The notes beneath the pieces were generated by a model that saw only the letters and a program-made list of their open reading frames with translations, had not been told where the DNA came from and ran no database searches. Shown here piece after piece: positions 1-61,434 of a stretch of DNA of 64,000 bases (position 1 is its first letter; each line of letters begins with the position of its first letter). The stretch spans positions 13,640,001 through 13,704,000 of the forward strand of contig OY540810.1 of the NCBI GenBank assembly GCA_961205875.1, read 5' to 3'. This DNA is from Sialis fuliginosa. Lineage: Eukaryota > Arthropoda > Insecta > Megaloptera > Sialidae. The translations under genes were made by a program, and so were the position numbers.

Positions 1-134
1 TCATGTATCTGTGAAAATGTTAAGTGCAATTATTAAATTAGTGTTGGATGTGACATAATTTTTACTACTCAAGCTGTCTGATTAACAAGTGTATATAATA
101 TTTAAATTTGTATTTAAAAAAATCATTCTATTCT

Positions 135-234
135 CAGAGCCGTACCTATACTTATGAGCAGGTACATGAGGTTTTTACTAAAAAATATTATTATTATTGA
201 GCCTCTGGCCTCAAAATGCTTAAGTACGGCTCTG
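135..234. mobile_element. 100-bp MITE-like inverted repeat
   Basis: Begins CAGAGCCGTAC and ends with its exact reverse complement GTACGGCTCTG. The 11-bp termini start with CAG, as in many hAT-type MITEs, but flanking duplications are not clear. There is no coding capacity. Confidence 0.55.
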
Positions 235-1381
235 TCGATCTATATAAAAAATGTATCAATACCAATTATTTTATTTTTGTATATGCTCATAACAAACATG
301 CAATACTAATAAAAATTGCAAAATAAAAATGAACCATGATAGATGGATTTAAACAAAAAATTTTAAAAATATGTTCGTTCGTGTACTATTTCAAAAATAT
401 TTCAATGTTGAAATTATTTATTTAAATTTTTCATGCCAATTCAAAAAGTTTGGTGTAACATTTCAAAATATTTCATTGTATTCATGTGATTTTGATTCCA
501 TGCCAATCAGATCAATATTTAAATTGATTATTAAAAAAACTAGAATAGATTGATCAAAGAAGATAAAAAACATACAAATTTAAGAATAAAATATAATCAT
601 AAATTTAATTATTTTTTTAGACTTCCGATCATTCTAAACTAGTATAAATTCATACCCCATGCATTATATTCAATCCATAATGCACTTGAACTTTTCTATG
701 AAATGAAAAATAAAATATGATACAAATATGCACAATTAAAGCACATCATTGTTGTACGGAGGTCAACAAAAGAGGTTTTATTTAACGCCCAAGGTTGACG
801 ACGCAGAGTCAGCGCTATGTAACGGAGGAGCCACAGATATGTGATCGGGGCCTGTGGCTCAACCGATATGTGGAGACGATGCTGCTTCGTCAGACTGTGA
901 TTGTTTTGTAACCTGTTTGCCAACCACCGTCAACGTCGGTCATTTTGGTATAACGGTGATGAAAATGATACAGTCGAGTCTGGTTTACTTGAACATTGTC
1001 TTTTATGCATGCTTGTTATATTATGTTGTGCTTGAGATGTTCAGGATCCAACGTGATTAACTGCTTTTAATAATTTCCTTACTCTGGAGCATTTGCTTAT
1101 AAATTTTGCGAATTTTCAGAATAATGTTTTTTAGAAAAAGCTGTTTTCGTAGCTTGGTGGAGTTAGTCACTTTGGTTTCCTTATCATGTGCATTCATTTG
1201 TAATACAAAGTGTATAAATAATATGAAATATGGTATCCGAAAATTTGTTTAAATTGAATTTTGTTTATTATTTAGATAGTTAAGTAGTTTTTTTTACTTA
1301 TTTTTATAATTTTTATAAAATTAGCAATAAATGTATTACTGATATTATACAAATATTTAAAATGTATTATTTTTTTTAAAA

Positions 1382-1953
1382 GATCCCGCACTCAATCAAT
1401 GGAATTTAGTTGCCGGCTAAATTTGCTGAAACTGTAGTATGTTATTCGTTATGACCTTACCAAAACACAAGGTCCAAAAATCAATGGTTTTTCGAAATAT
1501 TGAGCTTCAAAAGTTTGATTTTTAGGTTTTTACATGCATGCAAGTGAACGATGAAATCGTGTTTACGATTTTAATATACGTGTAACTGTAAACATGTGGG
1601 CGTGGATATGAGGGCGATGTAGTATTAAATTGACAAGTATACTGATTAAAAAAATAAAAATCAGTATACTTATCAATTCAATACTACCATCGCCCTCACA
1701 GCTACGCCCAACCGACTTCTTACCACGCCCACATGTTTACAGTTACACGTATATCAAGATCCTATTTCGTCATTCACCTACATGCATGTAAAAAGCTAAA
1801 AATCGAACTTTTGAAGCTCAATATTTCGAAAACCATTAATTTTTGGACCTTCTGTCCATTAAGACTTGATCAGGAGGTCACAATGAATAACATACTACAG
1901 TTTCAAGAAAATTTGTCCGGGAACTAAAATTCCATTGATTGAGTGCGGGGTCC
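1382..1953. mobile_element. 0.57 kb foldback (palindromic) element
   Basis: The left arm begins with a CCCGCACTCAATCAATGGAA-type sequence at about 1385. The right arm ends with its reverse complement at about 1930-1950 (CATTGATTGAGTGCGGGG). The arms meet at about 1650, where AAATCAGTATACTTATCAAT mirrors TTGACAAGTATACTGATT. The ORF at 1733-1927 is simply one arm read through. It is a non-autonomous foldback element of unassigned superfamily. Confidence 0.75.
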
Positions 1954-2201
1954 TTTTGTAGAGTGTTATTAATTGATCAGTATTATAATCAAATTAGATA
2001 TAAATCAGACATAATTTGTAAAATAATAAAATTCCATTTAAACAACTTTACTTGAACCGTAAAAAATTAATTTTTAAATGATAACATAAATTGTGCATCA
2101 TATTGTAAAAAAATATCTTTTTAAACAATAAAATAATTGTGTATATATATTGTGACATATCGAGTAAACCAGGCTGGACTGTAACAAATCATTCTCTTCA
2201 C

Positions 2202-50772
<48,571 letters not shown>

Positions 50773-50968
50773 CTAGAATGTGTCACATTCACAAATTAGT
50801 ACATAATCGAATTTTGTGGTACGACGCTGGTTGCAGAGATTCTTGAAATTATTGGACAGTTGGGGTAGTGTATAATTGTCAAGTCAAAATGTTAACAGAG
50901 ATGAAATATAGAGTTTGATACGAGACGAGATGATACTCGGTTTAGTTACGTCTCGTAATGGTCTAGAA

Positions 50969-51176
50969 CAGTGGTTCTTAAACTAGGGTCCGTTGAGATT
51001 TTGCTGAGGGTCCGTGAAACATGTTTGGTATTAATTAAAGTATTTTTACATTTCTATTAATCAGTGATTAATTAGTATTTAACGACCTTCTTTGTTTTTT
51101 TATCCGGGAGAGGGGGTTCCTGAAAAATAATTGTTCAAAAGCGGATCCCTAGACCATATAAGCTTAAGAACCGCTG
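50969..51176. mobile_element. 208-bp hAT MITE with perfect 8-bp duplication
   Basis: CAGTGGTTCTTAA and TTAAGAACCGCTG termini, flanked by GTCTAGAA on both sides (50961-50968 and 51177-51184). The AGGGTCCG(T/C) motif repeats inside the left half. It is a non-autonomous hAT-type element. Confidence 0.88.
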
Positions 51177-51409
51177 GTCTAGAATTTTACAACTGAGAGT
51201 CTCATCTTGATATCGTTGAAATTTTAAGGGTTGAGACCCCTAAAATTTTGTAAAATTCTAAATCGAGACGAGTCTTGGTATTGTCTTGTTAAAATTTCAC
51301 CCGGTCTCGTCTCCAAGTAACATAGACCTATAAAAATTTCAGTTCCACGCAAATTATATTTGATTTTCATAAAAAAATTTTTCGTTGAAACTTATAAATA
51401 ATATTGGTA

Positions 51410-51896
51410 ATTGTTTAGTTTAACGACTTTTGCTAAACATGTCCTAAAAATAATAACTTTTTTTATAAATAGATAAAGTCGCAATATTTAAATGTCGAAA
51501 AAGACGTTTTTCGTGCTCTGGAAATGAAAATATGGTTCAAAAATATAAAAAATGACAAGTTTATAATAAACAAGTGCGTGAAAAATTATTTAAACACTGA
51601 GAAATAATAGTTTAGTGACTTTTGCATAACCTAACCCAACCAAAACTAACCATCCTCCCTTCGCATCAATTCTTTTGTGTTAGATATCTTATGTATGATT
51701 GTGACAGTTTGGAGGTAACCTCATTTTGACATTTGAAATTTTGTAACTTTATTTATTTATAAAAAAAAAAGTTATTGTTTTTTTTTTTTGCAGAAGCGCC
51801 GATTGATTCATGATCCACGTAAAAAATACACCAATTTGACATTTTCCCGAATGTTTTTAGGCCATTTTTAGCAAAAGTCGCTAAATGGAACAATTA
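51410..51896. mobile_element. 0.49 kb foldback
   Basis: TTTAACGACTTTTGCTAAAC at the left mirrors TTTTAGCAAAAGTCGCTAAA at the right. The AATTGTTTAG and AACAATT outer ends are complementary. The interior holds poly-A/T tracts. Confidence 0.6.
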
Positions 51897-52429
51897 ATAA
51901 ATATTTATGTTGTCTCGTAATTAGATTTTTGGCCAGTGTTCTTCACACATAGTTCTTTTAGAAGATGTTGACTGAAATGATTCAGAAACTAAGGTACAGT
52001 TTAATTTTTTGTATTATGTCTATAAAGAAAACATTTCGACTTCACAATATTACCAGACCAGTATTGAAAATGTTAAATATGAAATTAACATTTAAAATAT
52101 ACATAATTGTACAATTATTTCAAGAATATTGCTGCTTTGATAGCTGATTTTTAGAGGAATATTAATTTTTTTTTGGAAGAATAATGTGGACCATTTTATT
52201 TTATATGTTTAGAATTTATTCTTAGAGAAAATAAGATTAAAAAATATTTTAGGAAAATGATTATAGATTTATTTAATATATATTTTTTATTTTAGAGAAC
52301 CATATATTTATTAAAATTTGTATTATGTATAGAAGATATTATGTGTTTTAATGTGAATTTCATTCTTACATGTTACTGTAGTGTTTTGCTTGTCAATGGA
52401 TGAATTGAAACAACCCTACTAAAATCACT

Positions 52430-52540
52430 TAAACTAAAAATATACACCTTAACCGCAATAAAACAAAGTCACTCAACACGTGTTTCGTCCTCACATGAAG
52501 TCCTCATCAGGAGCCTAACAGTTCCAGACTCTAAAATCCA
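52430..52540. repeat. dispersed repeat with CTGATGA/CGAAAC core
   Basis: Its CACGTGTTTCG and CCTCATCAGGAGCCTAA blocks match an inverted pair of copies at 60140-60265. Read on the minus strand it gives CCTGATGAGGAC and GGACGAAACACGTG, boxes resembling hammerhead-ribozyme core sequences, but stem II does not pair well. Confidence 0.45.
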
Positions 52541-53569
52541 TATATAACTACCAGATAAATATTTCGGAGTATTTATAAAGTTTGTCTTTCGATTGAATGA
52601 GGATTTAGAATGCAATTAATTTTTGAGATTAGAATAAAATATCTATATAAAAAAATATAATATAAAGATTTGGCCGTACGGGAATAACCCAATCCCTAAA
52701 AAAATGTTACAAAATAGGTATATAAAAAAAAGTTATGAAATAAAAAATTTGATTTGTTCGTATTACAATAATAAAATATGTAGGAGTAGTAATTCAACTA
52801 GTTTGTTAAGCAATAAAATACGACGAAAAATATAAGTTTTGTTAAAATATCATTTCTAAATGATGACTATTTCTACAATTCTCCATTACGATGAGTCACG
52901 TATTGTGAGTATTTTGAACCAGTAAAATTCAGCCACTAAAGCAAACAATCTGAAAAAAACTTCCGGGAATACTAAAGAAACAAACTGAAAAAAGAGAGAA
53001 TGAGTGTTTTTACATATACATATATATGCGTGGTAGGTACTATTTAAAAACATTACGCATTTTGGACGTGAAGACGTCCACGTCATTTAGACAGGGGGTG
53101 GATTGAATGTTTTTGAGCTCTTAAATATTTAAGGGGTCTTCTACAAATCAGGCCGTATTTGGTTTTGTTTTTTGAGGATGAGTCGTAGAGAAACCAATAA
53201 AACGAATAAGATGCGGTTTTCTGTGTTCAGAATGTTTATTCTTTACTGTCCTGTTCGACCTTGAAAGCACTTCTTTGGAAAATTTTATATGATACAATTT
53301 CATTTGATATACACGATTCAACTCATGTAAGTCGTCTGAAACAAAAAATCGAAAAATACTTTCATTTGTTATCCCCTTGGCTATCGTTTGACACGAGGTT
53401 TTCCCAAAATTTAAAAATTACGCAAAATAATCGACATTTAAAAAAAAATTTGTTTAGTGTCAAGTATACAGAAATATAACCTTTCAAGGGTATATTTTTG
53501 GCATGTTCTAGATTAAAAAAATGTAAAAATAATCGAATTTTTGAAACTACATACATTTGTAGAAAACCG

Positions 53570-53852
53570 CCTAAAGATATTTATTGATAAAAACGATGGG
53601 CCTACAAACCCCTTACAGCCCTGGTCTTTATAATTATTGGTTGACACAGGAATTCGATTGTCAAATTTTAGTACTGTATCAATTTGGATTCTTAAGATAT
53701 TAAATAAGAACTAATTGTTGGCAAAATAAGTAACTTTGGAGGGCTTCCCTCACAAAATTTTTTCGGACATATGTTAATATAAAGTTTTTTTACTGAAAAT
53801 AACTTCCTCGATTCACTGTTAAAGTTTGGCACGCCAGTCCTGAATCATCCTG
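53570..53852. mobile_element. M1 foldback, right-end fragment
   Basis: It retains the CCTTACAGCCCTGGTC-like block, the TTCGGACATATGTTAATATA block and an end GAATCATCCTG|TA matching M1 termini. The left end is diverged. Confidence 0.55.
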
Positions 53853-54866
53853 TATAGGTTATATTTTTATTCAGAATACTTATATTACATATTTATTACT
53901 ATAGGTACACCCAGAAGATAAATTAAATTATTTTTTTTCAACGAGGACACAATAGTGGAATAAATTCATCCACGTTTTGTAGATAATTTAGTTAATGGAA
54001 AGTCCGTCGCTGTTTTTGCGCGCCACTGTAGTGCCCGCCCTTGGCGCCTACTTGGTCTGCTTCCTAGCGCTGTTGCCAAATAAATACAGACGTTTCCTGT
54101 TACATAATGCGAAACGCTGTGTTGTTTATATAACAATGACCCAAAAACAATCATCTGGAATCAGGAACGTGGGATGTTTGAAATTTGGGGATTTAATATC
54201 GAGTTACTTATTATACGTAGTGTTATTAAAAATATCCGTTTAGAAGTTATGATTTCTACAATTCTTTAAATGAATAGAAAACTTTTTGGCTTCGTATTAC
54301 ACTAAATAAGAAAATATGTGTTATGTTCTATGGTCAACTTTTTTGTAATGTAGTTTTCTAAAAATAAATAAAATATAAGAATAATTTTTTAATAAAAATT
54401 ATCTTCCATTTAATTGTATGTAAGTGTTTTTATAAAAACAAAATAATTTGGAGTTAATTATTTTAGATATTGGAAAACTTACTAATGTAAGTTTAATGTT
54501 ATTGATATGTATTGCGATGGTAGTAATGCGTTTAATGGTAAAAATCGAAACTAACGCAATCGGGTCAATTGTTATCTAATCTAACCTAAGCGGTGTTTAG
54601 TAAACAATTAAATCGGTGGTTATATACATTTAACAATTAGAGTATTTAATTTCTTTTGTAAAGAAAACTAATGAAAAATATGAAAAATACCTCGGAAATG
54701 GCTGGTGCAAGGTTTTCTTCAAAAAAAAAACAACCAATAAAATGTACTGTTGCGTATAGGTTAGGTTATTTATTTTTTTATAAAATTAAAACCTAATTAG
54801 TATAACGCTTAGTTTTTGATAACTGACATATTTATTTAAATAAACATAAGAATATTATGCATAATA

Positions 54867-57349
54867 CACTGCTTGTCACAATTAGTGGGACACTTTTTCA
54901 GTGTAATACAGTTTTGGTAAAAATTGTCATATTAATATGAAAATTCATAAAAATCATTAGTGTGGTGTTGTTTCAAAGTCCAAAGAGTGAAAACTTTGTG
55001 CGTTCATCGATAGCGGATGAACAACCCTTGGAGGGGTGAAAAATGGAAAGTGGCAATTTCAAGTAGTGAAAAAAAAGTTTTAAAACTGTTTATTCCAAGA
55101 TAATGATAAAATTCATATTAATTTTTATATGTAGAACTTATTTGAACCCTAAAGGTATAAATTATTTTTTTAAATCAATATTTAATTCTATTTACCACCT
55201 GTTATCATCCCCTAAATTTAGGTTATTAGAAATATAGGAAAATATGAAAGAAATTTTAAAAATCTTCAAGGGTTGTTAGAAATAATCATAATAAATATAA
55301 ATTTACAATTTCAATAAAATCCAGTAATTTTCAACCACTTTTCTACCCTTTAATATTCAACCCCCTGTGTATTACAATTAATTCGAACAACGTAGGTAAA
55401 GATAAATTTTTGAAATTTACAAAATAGGTAGTAAACTGTATATACAACGGTACTGTATGTTAAAAAACACAAATAAATTATAAGGGTAGGCATCAACCCT
55501 TAAATACTAATCCGCCCCAAATAGTACGGTACAATATTAAATTTAAGTGTGATTTTATAAGAAATCAATTAATGCTCTTATTTGAAGATTTTTGTGAAAA
55601 TTTTGTGCATCACAATTCACCCCTACGGATGTAACTACCCTAAATTAAAAAAATTTACACTTTTTTTAAAACATCGTATTGAAAAATTCAGTAGAATTTT
55701 TTTGTCATCCCTTCGTAATATAAAAGGCCGACATTTGATCTTTCTACACCGGTAAAATTAAAACAATACACTATCAGGAACTATCCTTAAATTCTTAATT
55801 CTTAAAAATAAAATAAATTTTATTTCAATTAATATTGAAAATATAGGTATCTATGGAAATTAATGAACAATTTACAAGTTTTTCGTATGTTTGGCTCAAA
55901 TTAATTCAATCGTTTTGAGCCGTTTCTGATAATGTATTGGTTTAGTTTTACCGGTAACGAAAGAACAAATGTCGGACTTTTATATTACGAAAGGATGAAA
56001 AAAAAATACCACGGACTGTCTAGATATCATATTTTAAAAAATGTGTATATTTTTTAAATTGAGGGTACATATATCCATAGGGGTGAATTGTGGTGCACAA
56101 AATTTTCAAAAAAATTGTTAAATAACAGCTTTAATTGATTTTTCATAAAATCGCAATTGAATTCAATTTACAACCCTATTATCGGGGGTGATTTAGTTTT
56201 TAAGGGTTGATGACTACCCTTATAACTTATTTATGTTTTTTAACATACAATTCTGTTGTATACACAGTTTACTACACATTTAGTAAATTTCAACGTCTCA
56301 GAATGATTGAATTAATTTTAGCGAAACTTATGAAATACTCGTAAATTGTCCATTAATTTCCATAGATACCTATATTTTCAATATTAATTGAAATAAAATT
56401 TATTTTATTTTTAAGAATTAAGAATTTAAGGATAGTTCCTGATAGTGTATTGTTTTAATTTTACCGGTGTAGAAAGATCAAATGTCGGCCTTTTATATTA
56501 CGAAGGGATGACAAAAAAATTCTACTGAATTTTTAGATACGATGTTTTAAAAAAAGTGTATATTTTTTAAATTTAGGGTAGCTACATCCGTAGGGGTAAA
56601 TTGTGGTGCACAAAATTTTCACAAAAATCTTCAAATAAGAGCATTAATTGATTTCTTATAAAATCACACTTAAATTTAATATTGTACCGTACTATTTGGG
56701 GCGGATTAGTATTTAAGAATTGATGCCTACCCTTATAATTTATTTGTGTTTTTTAACATACAGTACCGTTGTATATACAGTTTACTACCTATTTTGTAAA
56801 TTTCAAAAATTTATCTTTACCTACGTTGTACGAATTAATTGTAATACACAGGGGGTTGAATATTAAAGGGTAGAAAAGTGGTTGAAAATTACTGGATTTT
56901 ATTGAAATTGTAAATTTATATTTATTATGATTATTTCTAACAACCCTTGAAGATTTTTAAAATTTCTTTCATATTTTCCTATATTTCTAATAACCTAAAT
57001 TTAGGGGATGATAACAGGTGGTAAATAGAATTAAATATTGATTTAAAAAAATAATTTATACCTTTAGGGTTCAAATAAGTTGTACGTATAAAAATTAATA
57101 TGAATTTTATCATTATCTTGGAATAAACAGTTTTTAATCTTTTTTTTCAATACTTGAAATTGGCACTTTACATTTTTCACCCCTCCAAGGGTTGTACACC
57201 CGCTATCGATGAACGCACAAAGTTTTCACTCTTTGGACTTTGAAACAACACCACACTAATGATTTTTATGAATTTTCATATTAATATGACAATTTTTACC
57301 AAAACTGTGTTACACTGAAAAAGTGTCCCACTAATTGTGACAAGCAGTG
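54867..57349. mobile_element. 2.5 kb Tc1/mariner-like giant foldback
   Basis: TA|CACTGCTTGTCACAATTAGT at the left and ACTAATTGTGACAAGCAGTG|TA at the right. Arms of roughly 1 kb mirror each other closely (for example GTTTCAAAGTCCAAAGAGTG and its complement at about 57230). The central 390 bp is an additional partial copy of the arm sequence. No transposase ORF is present. The TA flanks and terminus suit a Tc1/mariner-type element. Confidence 0.85.
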
Positions 57350-59682
57350 TATATTATAATGCATAGTACAAAAATAGATACTATTTTCAATAAATAAGTG
57401 AATTAATAATAATATTGATTTAAGAGTTTGAAGTGCTTACAACAATAGAGAAAATAAAAAAGTGCAGCTGAAAAAAATCTATGGAAATAGCGAATATTTT
57501 AATTAAACACGTTTTTCAAACTAATAACTGACAACTCACCCGATGGAAATAGTTAATTTTTAACACACCGATCTATTGTTTTCAGATTGTAGTTCATTTT
57601 ATTTTTTTAATAAATATTTTATGGCATCTGTACCTAAAGTAAAATTGTGTCAATATATAAAGGATATACCAAATAAAATTTATTTTTGAGTTTTGCAATA
57701 TCCTTTGGTTGCTTTTTATAAATTTATTTAAAATGGGAAAATTTAACTCTATTAATTATGGAGGAGAACATTTACAAGAATCTATTTATCATATGAATAA
57801 ATGTCAAATAAATTGTTGGACCGGAACTTTAATCGGTCAAGCGGTCAAGGCTGCATGTGATTCAATAAAATGGGGTCAAAATATTGAAATTACTGTTACT
57901 TGACATTACAGCATTCTATCGCAAAGGTTTTTAAGGGATTGGAGTTAAGATTTGAATAAATCATTTCAAAGAGTTTATAAAAAATCAAGCACCTACATAT
58001 ATCAATATTAAATTTCTTTATTTTCTGAGTTAATTCAGTTCTTTTTTAAAAACAGGGCGCATTTATGCAAACACTTTCAAAAGGGGTGTAAAACTTATTT
58101 GAGTTTTTGGCAAATAGTTGCATGTGCGGTATGTTGATTTTTATCGTTTTTACTCAAGGTTAGTAAATAAACTTTAGTAAATACACTTTATATACTTTTG
58201 TATTTAACTTACTATGCATGTCAGTGGCGTAGTAAAAAAAATCGGGGGGGGGGGGAATAATACATATGAGTTAAATATTTATGGGGGGGGGGTTGTTCGT
58301 AAAGATATGAAAATAACCCCCATTTTAAAAACATAATTTATAAAATTAATTGACAAAGTTGACAACCTTATTAATTAATACATTTTAAAAAGTTTAAGAG
58401 GTGTGCAATTTATGTATGTCCAAGCCATGCTATTTTAAAATACGCGTTCAGAATTTTATTTATACGTATAACTGATTTTCGACTTTGTCATACATCCCCT
58501 CGCCCGAATTAGTTTGTTATATCGATTTTCTACTGTACACAATATTTGAACATATCTTTTGTTCTTACGTTAGTTTTTATTAAAATAATCTAGAAATAAT
58601 TGTTTTTTATATTTAGATATACATATAATGCGAAAAAATAAATAGCTTCTTTAAAATCGAGTTCACTATAAAAATGTATCCATTTAAAAATAAAATACGA
58701 ACATATGCAGATACGAGATGATTAACTTTTTTTCAGTTGGCACACCTGTAAAATTTAGCGTTAAAATACTATTGTACCGGTTTGAACCAGAGTTCGGTTT
58801 GATAAAATTAAATAATTAAGTGTGGAGAAATATGTGTATTGTCAAACGACACGAACTCTAAATGTAATTGTAGCTTTTGACAAGAATAAATATAATTGTT
58901 TAGAATTACAAACTAATACATAATTCCGGTTTTTGTTGATTTGCACTTTGTGATGAAACGTTGGATAAAATAACGGTTAAATAACATGACAATACCTAGA
59001 AATAATAATTGCATTTAGATCTTCGTGGATGTTTTAAAATTTGCGGAAGTATTTGATTAATGAATCATAATATACCTTACTGTTGGATAGGTAAAACAGT
59101 TATTTTAACGGCAAAATAACATTATAAAAAAATATGTTACTTTTATAATATTAAATAAACTTTTGTAGAATATAATCTGTAAGAGTATTTTTACACAAAA
59201 TTAAAAACTAAACAAAATAAATTAATAAAATACATTCTGAAATAATTCTTTAAGTTTTTTTAGGACAAAATAAACATTTTGCTTCCTCGCCATATCAAAG
59301 ATACGAGAAACTTTGTGAACGTTTTAGAATGAAACAAAAAAATTGTTCTCCGATTTTAAATTGATATTTACGTTTCAGGTCAAGACGAACACTTATCGTT
59401 CCGTGAATCTAACCAATGGCACGCAGTTCATCTGAATACTTTATGAGTGTTTATTAATATTGTTTGATAATCAACACCTTTAGTGAATTTAGTACGAGGA
59501 AGCACTGTGCAGTTGTTGTTATTTTATTATTAGGATATTTTGTTATTTCCTCAAGTATCTATATTATTTAGATGGTTTGCAATTAAAATGATTCGCGATT
59601 TTACTTTTTAAGTTTGAAAACAATTTTGTGTGGTTTATGCCGTTATTGAGATAATGACGCTTGACACCGCCAATTTTTTATA

Positions 59683-60122
59683 CAGAATGATTCAGTATTG
59701 TCGTGCCAAACTTGAACAGTAAATTGAGAAAAATAGTTTAAACAAAAAACTTTTTATGAACATGTGCCCGGAAATTTTTCATGAGGGAACTACATCCCTA
59801 CAAAGATTTTGCTCCAAATTAGTTTCTATTTAATATCTTGAGAACCCAATGTGATACAGTTGTATAACCGGTTTAGTATTAATAATTTCCAGTAGTAACC
59901 AATTATAATTTAAACCAGGGCTGTATAGAGCCAGTGTGACCATAGATTTTTGTCTGCTTTTTAATTTTTTCCTGAATACATAAAAATATACTTTGCTTAT
60001 TTGTCATACGATAAACCGTTTACGAGAAATATCGATGCAAAAGAAAGCATGTAGAATTTTACTTAATACGGATGCTTCAAATTACACAAAATAAATTTAT
60101 ATTCCTGTTCTATGATTAAAAG
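59683..60122. mobile_element. M1 foldback, left-half fragment
   Basis: It starts TA|CAGAATGATTCAGTATTG and runs through CCGGAAATTTTTCATGAGGG to GGATGCTTCAAATTACACAA, all shared with other M1 copies. The right half is missing. Confidence 0.6.
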
Positions 60123-60139
60123 TGAGACAATAAAACAAT

Positions 60140-60265
60140 CACATGTGTTTCGACTTCAGAGGAATCCTCATCAGGGTCCTAATAGTTTCAGAGTGGGAAT
60201 TATTAGGCTCCTGATGAAACAAAACACGTGTCGAGTGACATTTTTTTATTACAGTTAAGATGTAT
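60140..60265. repeat. inverted pair of CTGATGA/CACGTGT repeats
   Basis: CACATGTGTTTCG with TCCTCATCAGGGTCCTAATA is followed by an inverted copy, TATTAGGCTCCTGATGAAAC with AACACGTGTCGAGTGACA. It is related to 52430-52540. Confidence 0.55.
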
Positions 60266-61210
60266 ATATTTCGTTAAAGTATCTTAGAATTATTTAATCT
60301 CTTGTAAATATTTCTCCATCCTTTATAAGTTAAATCCTGTTTGACAAGCCATTACTCCACTAATTAACACACTATCATCACTACATTTATAACTTGTTAT
60401 AAAAATTTAACAACTATATATGTATATGGTCGTTTGCTACAAACATAGGGGAAAATAATTTACTATTTTAACTACAACCGATTCATTAACAGAGCTTGTA
60501 AAATTAAAAAGGAAAAAAGAAGGAGATAAATATAAATACGTAATTGGGTTAACAAAACACGTGGACTAATGACTCAGTTCATACAACAGTCAAGGGTTCA
60601 ACCAGAGAGAGAAAGATAGATATTGTATGTGTGTGTGTGTGCAGGGGTCGATGTTGAGGCAGACGCGGAAGTAGGGCAACACTCGAAACTGGCGCCCAAT
60701 CGAGAAATCAATAACGGCCGCAGCCTAGCTCTCTCTCCACTCCCCCGCCCCTTGCCCGCTAACACCCGCGTGCCTGTGTTTGTCTGCAGGAATTCTTATA
60801 GACTGGTGTTTGTGAAAATTGTCCTTCAAGAAACAATACCGCGTAAGCCATTTATATATACTTTTTAGAAGACAATAAAAACTGATTCATTTGTTATAAT
60901 TAATATCATTCATTTCGATTGAAGTATTTACAGTAAAAAAAAACTTTTTTTTAATTAGTCGATACTACAACGAATTTGAATAATCTATTTATATAAGTAT
61001 TAGTTATCTATTTTAGAAAATTGGTGGGTAATTTTTTATAACTTTTGTTTTGATTAAAATATAATTAATTTAATCTTATTTAAAGACTATAAAGATGAAT
61101 GCAAGAAGGCTAAAATAGCCTTTATTCAAGAGAAAAGGTTGATCATAGGTGAAATAGTTATTTTTGTATATAATATTGAAAGATATTTTAAATAGTAAAA
61201 ATATATGTTT

Positions 61211-61434
61211 AATAGTAAAACGACGACATAAAAGTAATAGTAAGCAGATAATTACAACTAGTATTCTCTATATTACTAAAAATAATATTTTAAATTTGTT
61301 TTTAATATATAAAAGTTACAAAAATAGTAAAACGACGACATAAAAGTAATAGTAAGCAGATAATTACAACTAGTATTCTCTATATTACTAAAAATAATAT
61401 TTTAAATTTGTTTTTAATATATAAAAGTTACAAA
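61211..61434. repeat. 112-bp exact tandem duplication
   Basis: The unit starting AATAGTAAAACGACGACATA at 61211 recurs from 61323 with no difference seen. It is two copies only; the unit has no known function. Confidence 0.85.

Larger units (their letters stand above)
1..2201. other. para intron or flank 3' of the last visible exon
   Basis: AT-rich sequence that should be the beginning of the intron after the repeat IV S3 exon. No further para exon (repeat IV S4-S6 or C-terminus) could be read on the minus strand. It holds a small inverted-repeat element (135-234), a GC-richer patch at about 780-960 with no recognisable product, and a 0.57 kb foldback element (1382-1953). Confidence 0.7.

Noticed and set aside
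696-1060. Overlapping ORFs on both strands in a GC-richer patch, considered as the para C-terminal exon
   Set aside because: Neither frame shows the para C-terminal features (EF-hand-like region, IQ motif), and the minus-strand frame adjacent to it is broken by stops. No splice chain from exon 27 leads there.
53966-54243. Overlapping ORFs on both strands in the GC-rich patch
   Set aside because: No recognisable protein and no conserved start-exon motif; reported only as a possible regulatory island.
60623-60868. Plus-strand ORF of 81 codons starting in a GT repeat
   Set aside because: It begins in a microsatellite and has no recognisable domain; the GC content of the island explains the lack of stops.
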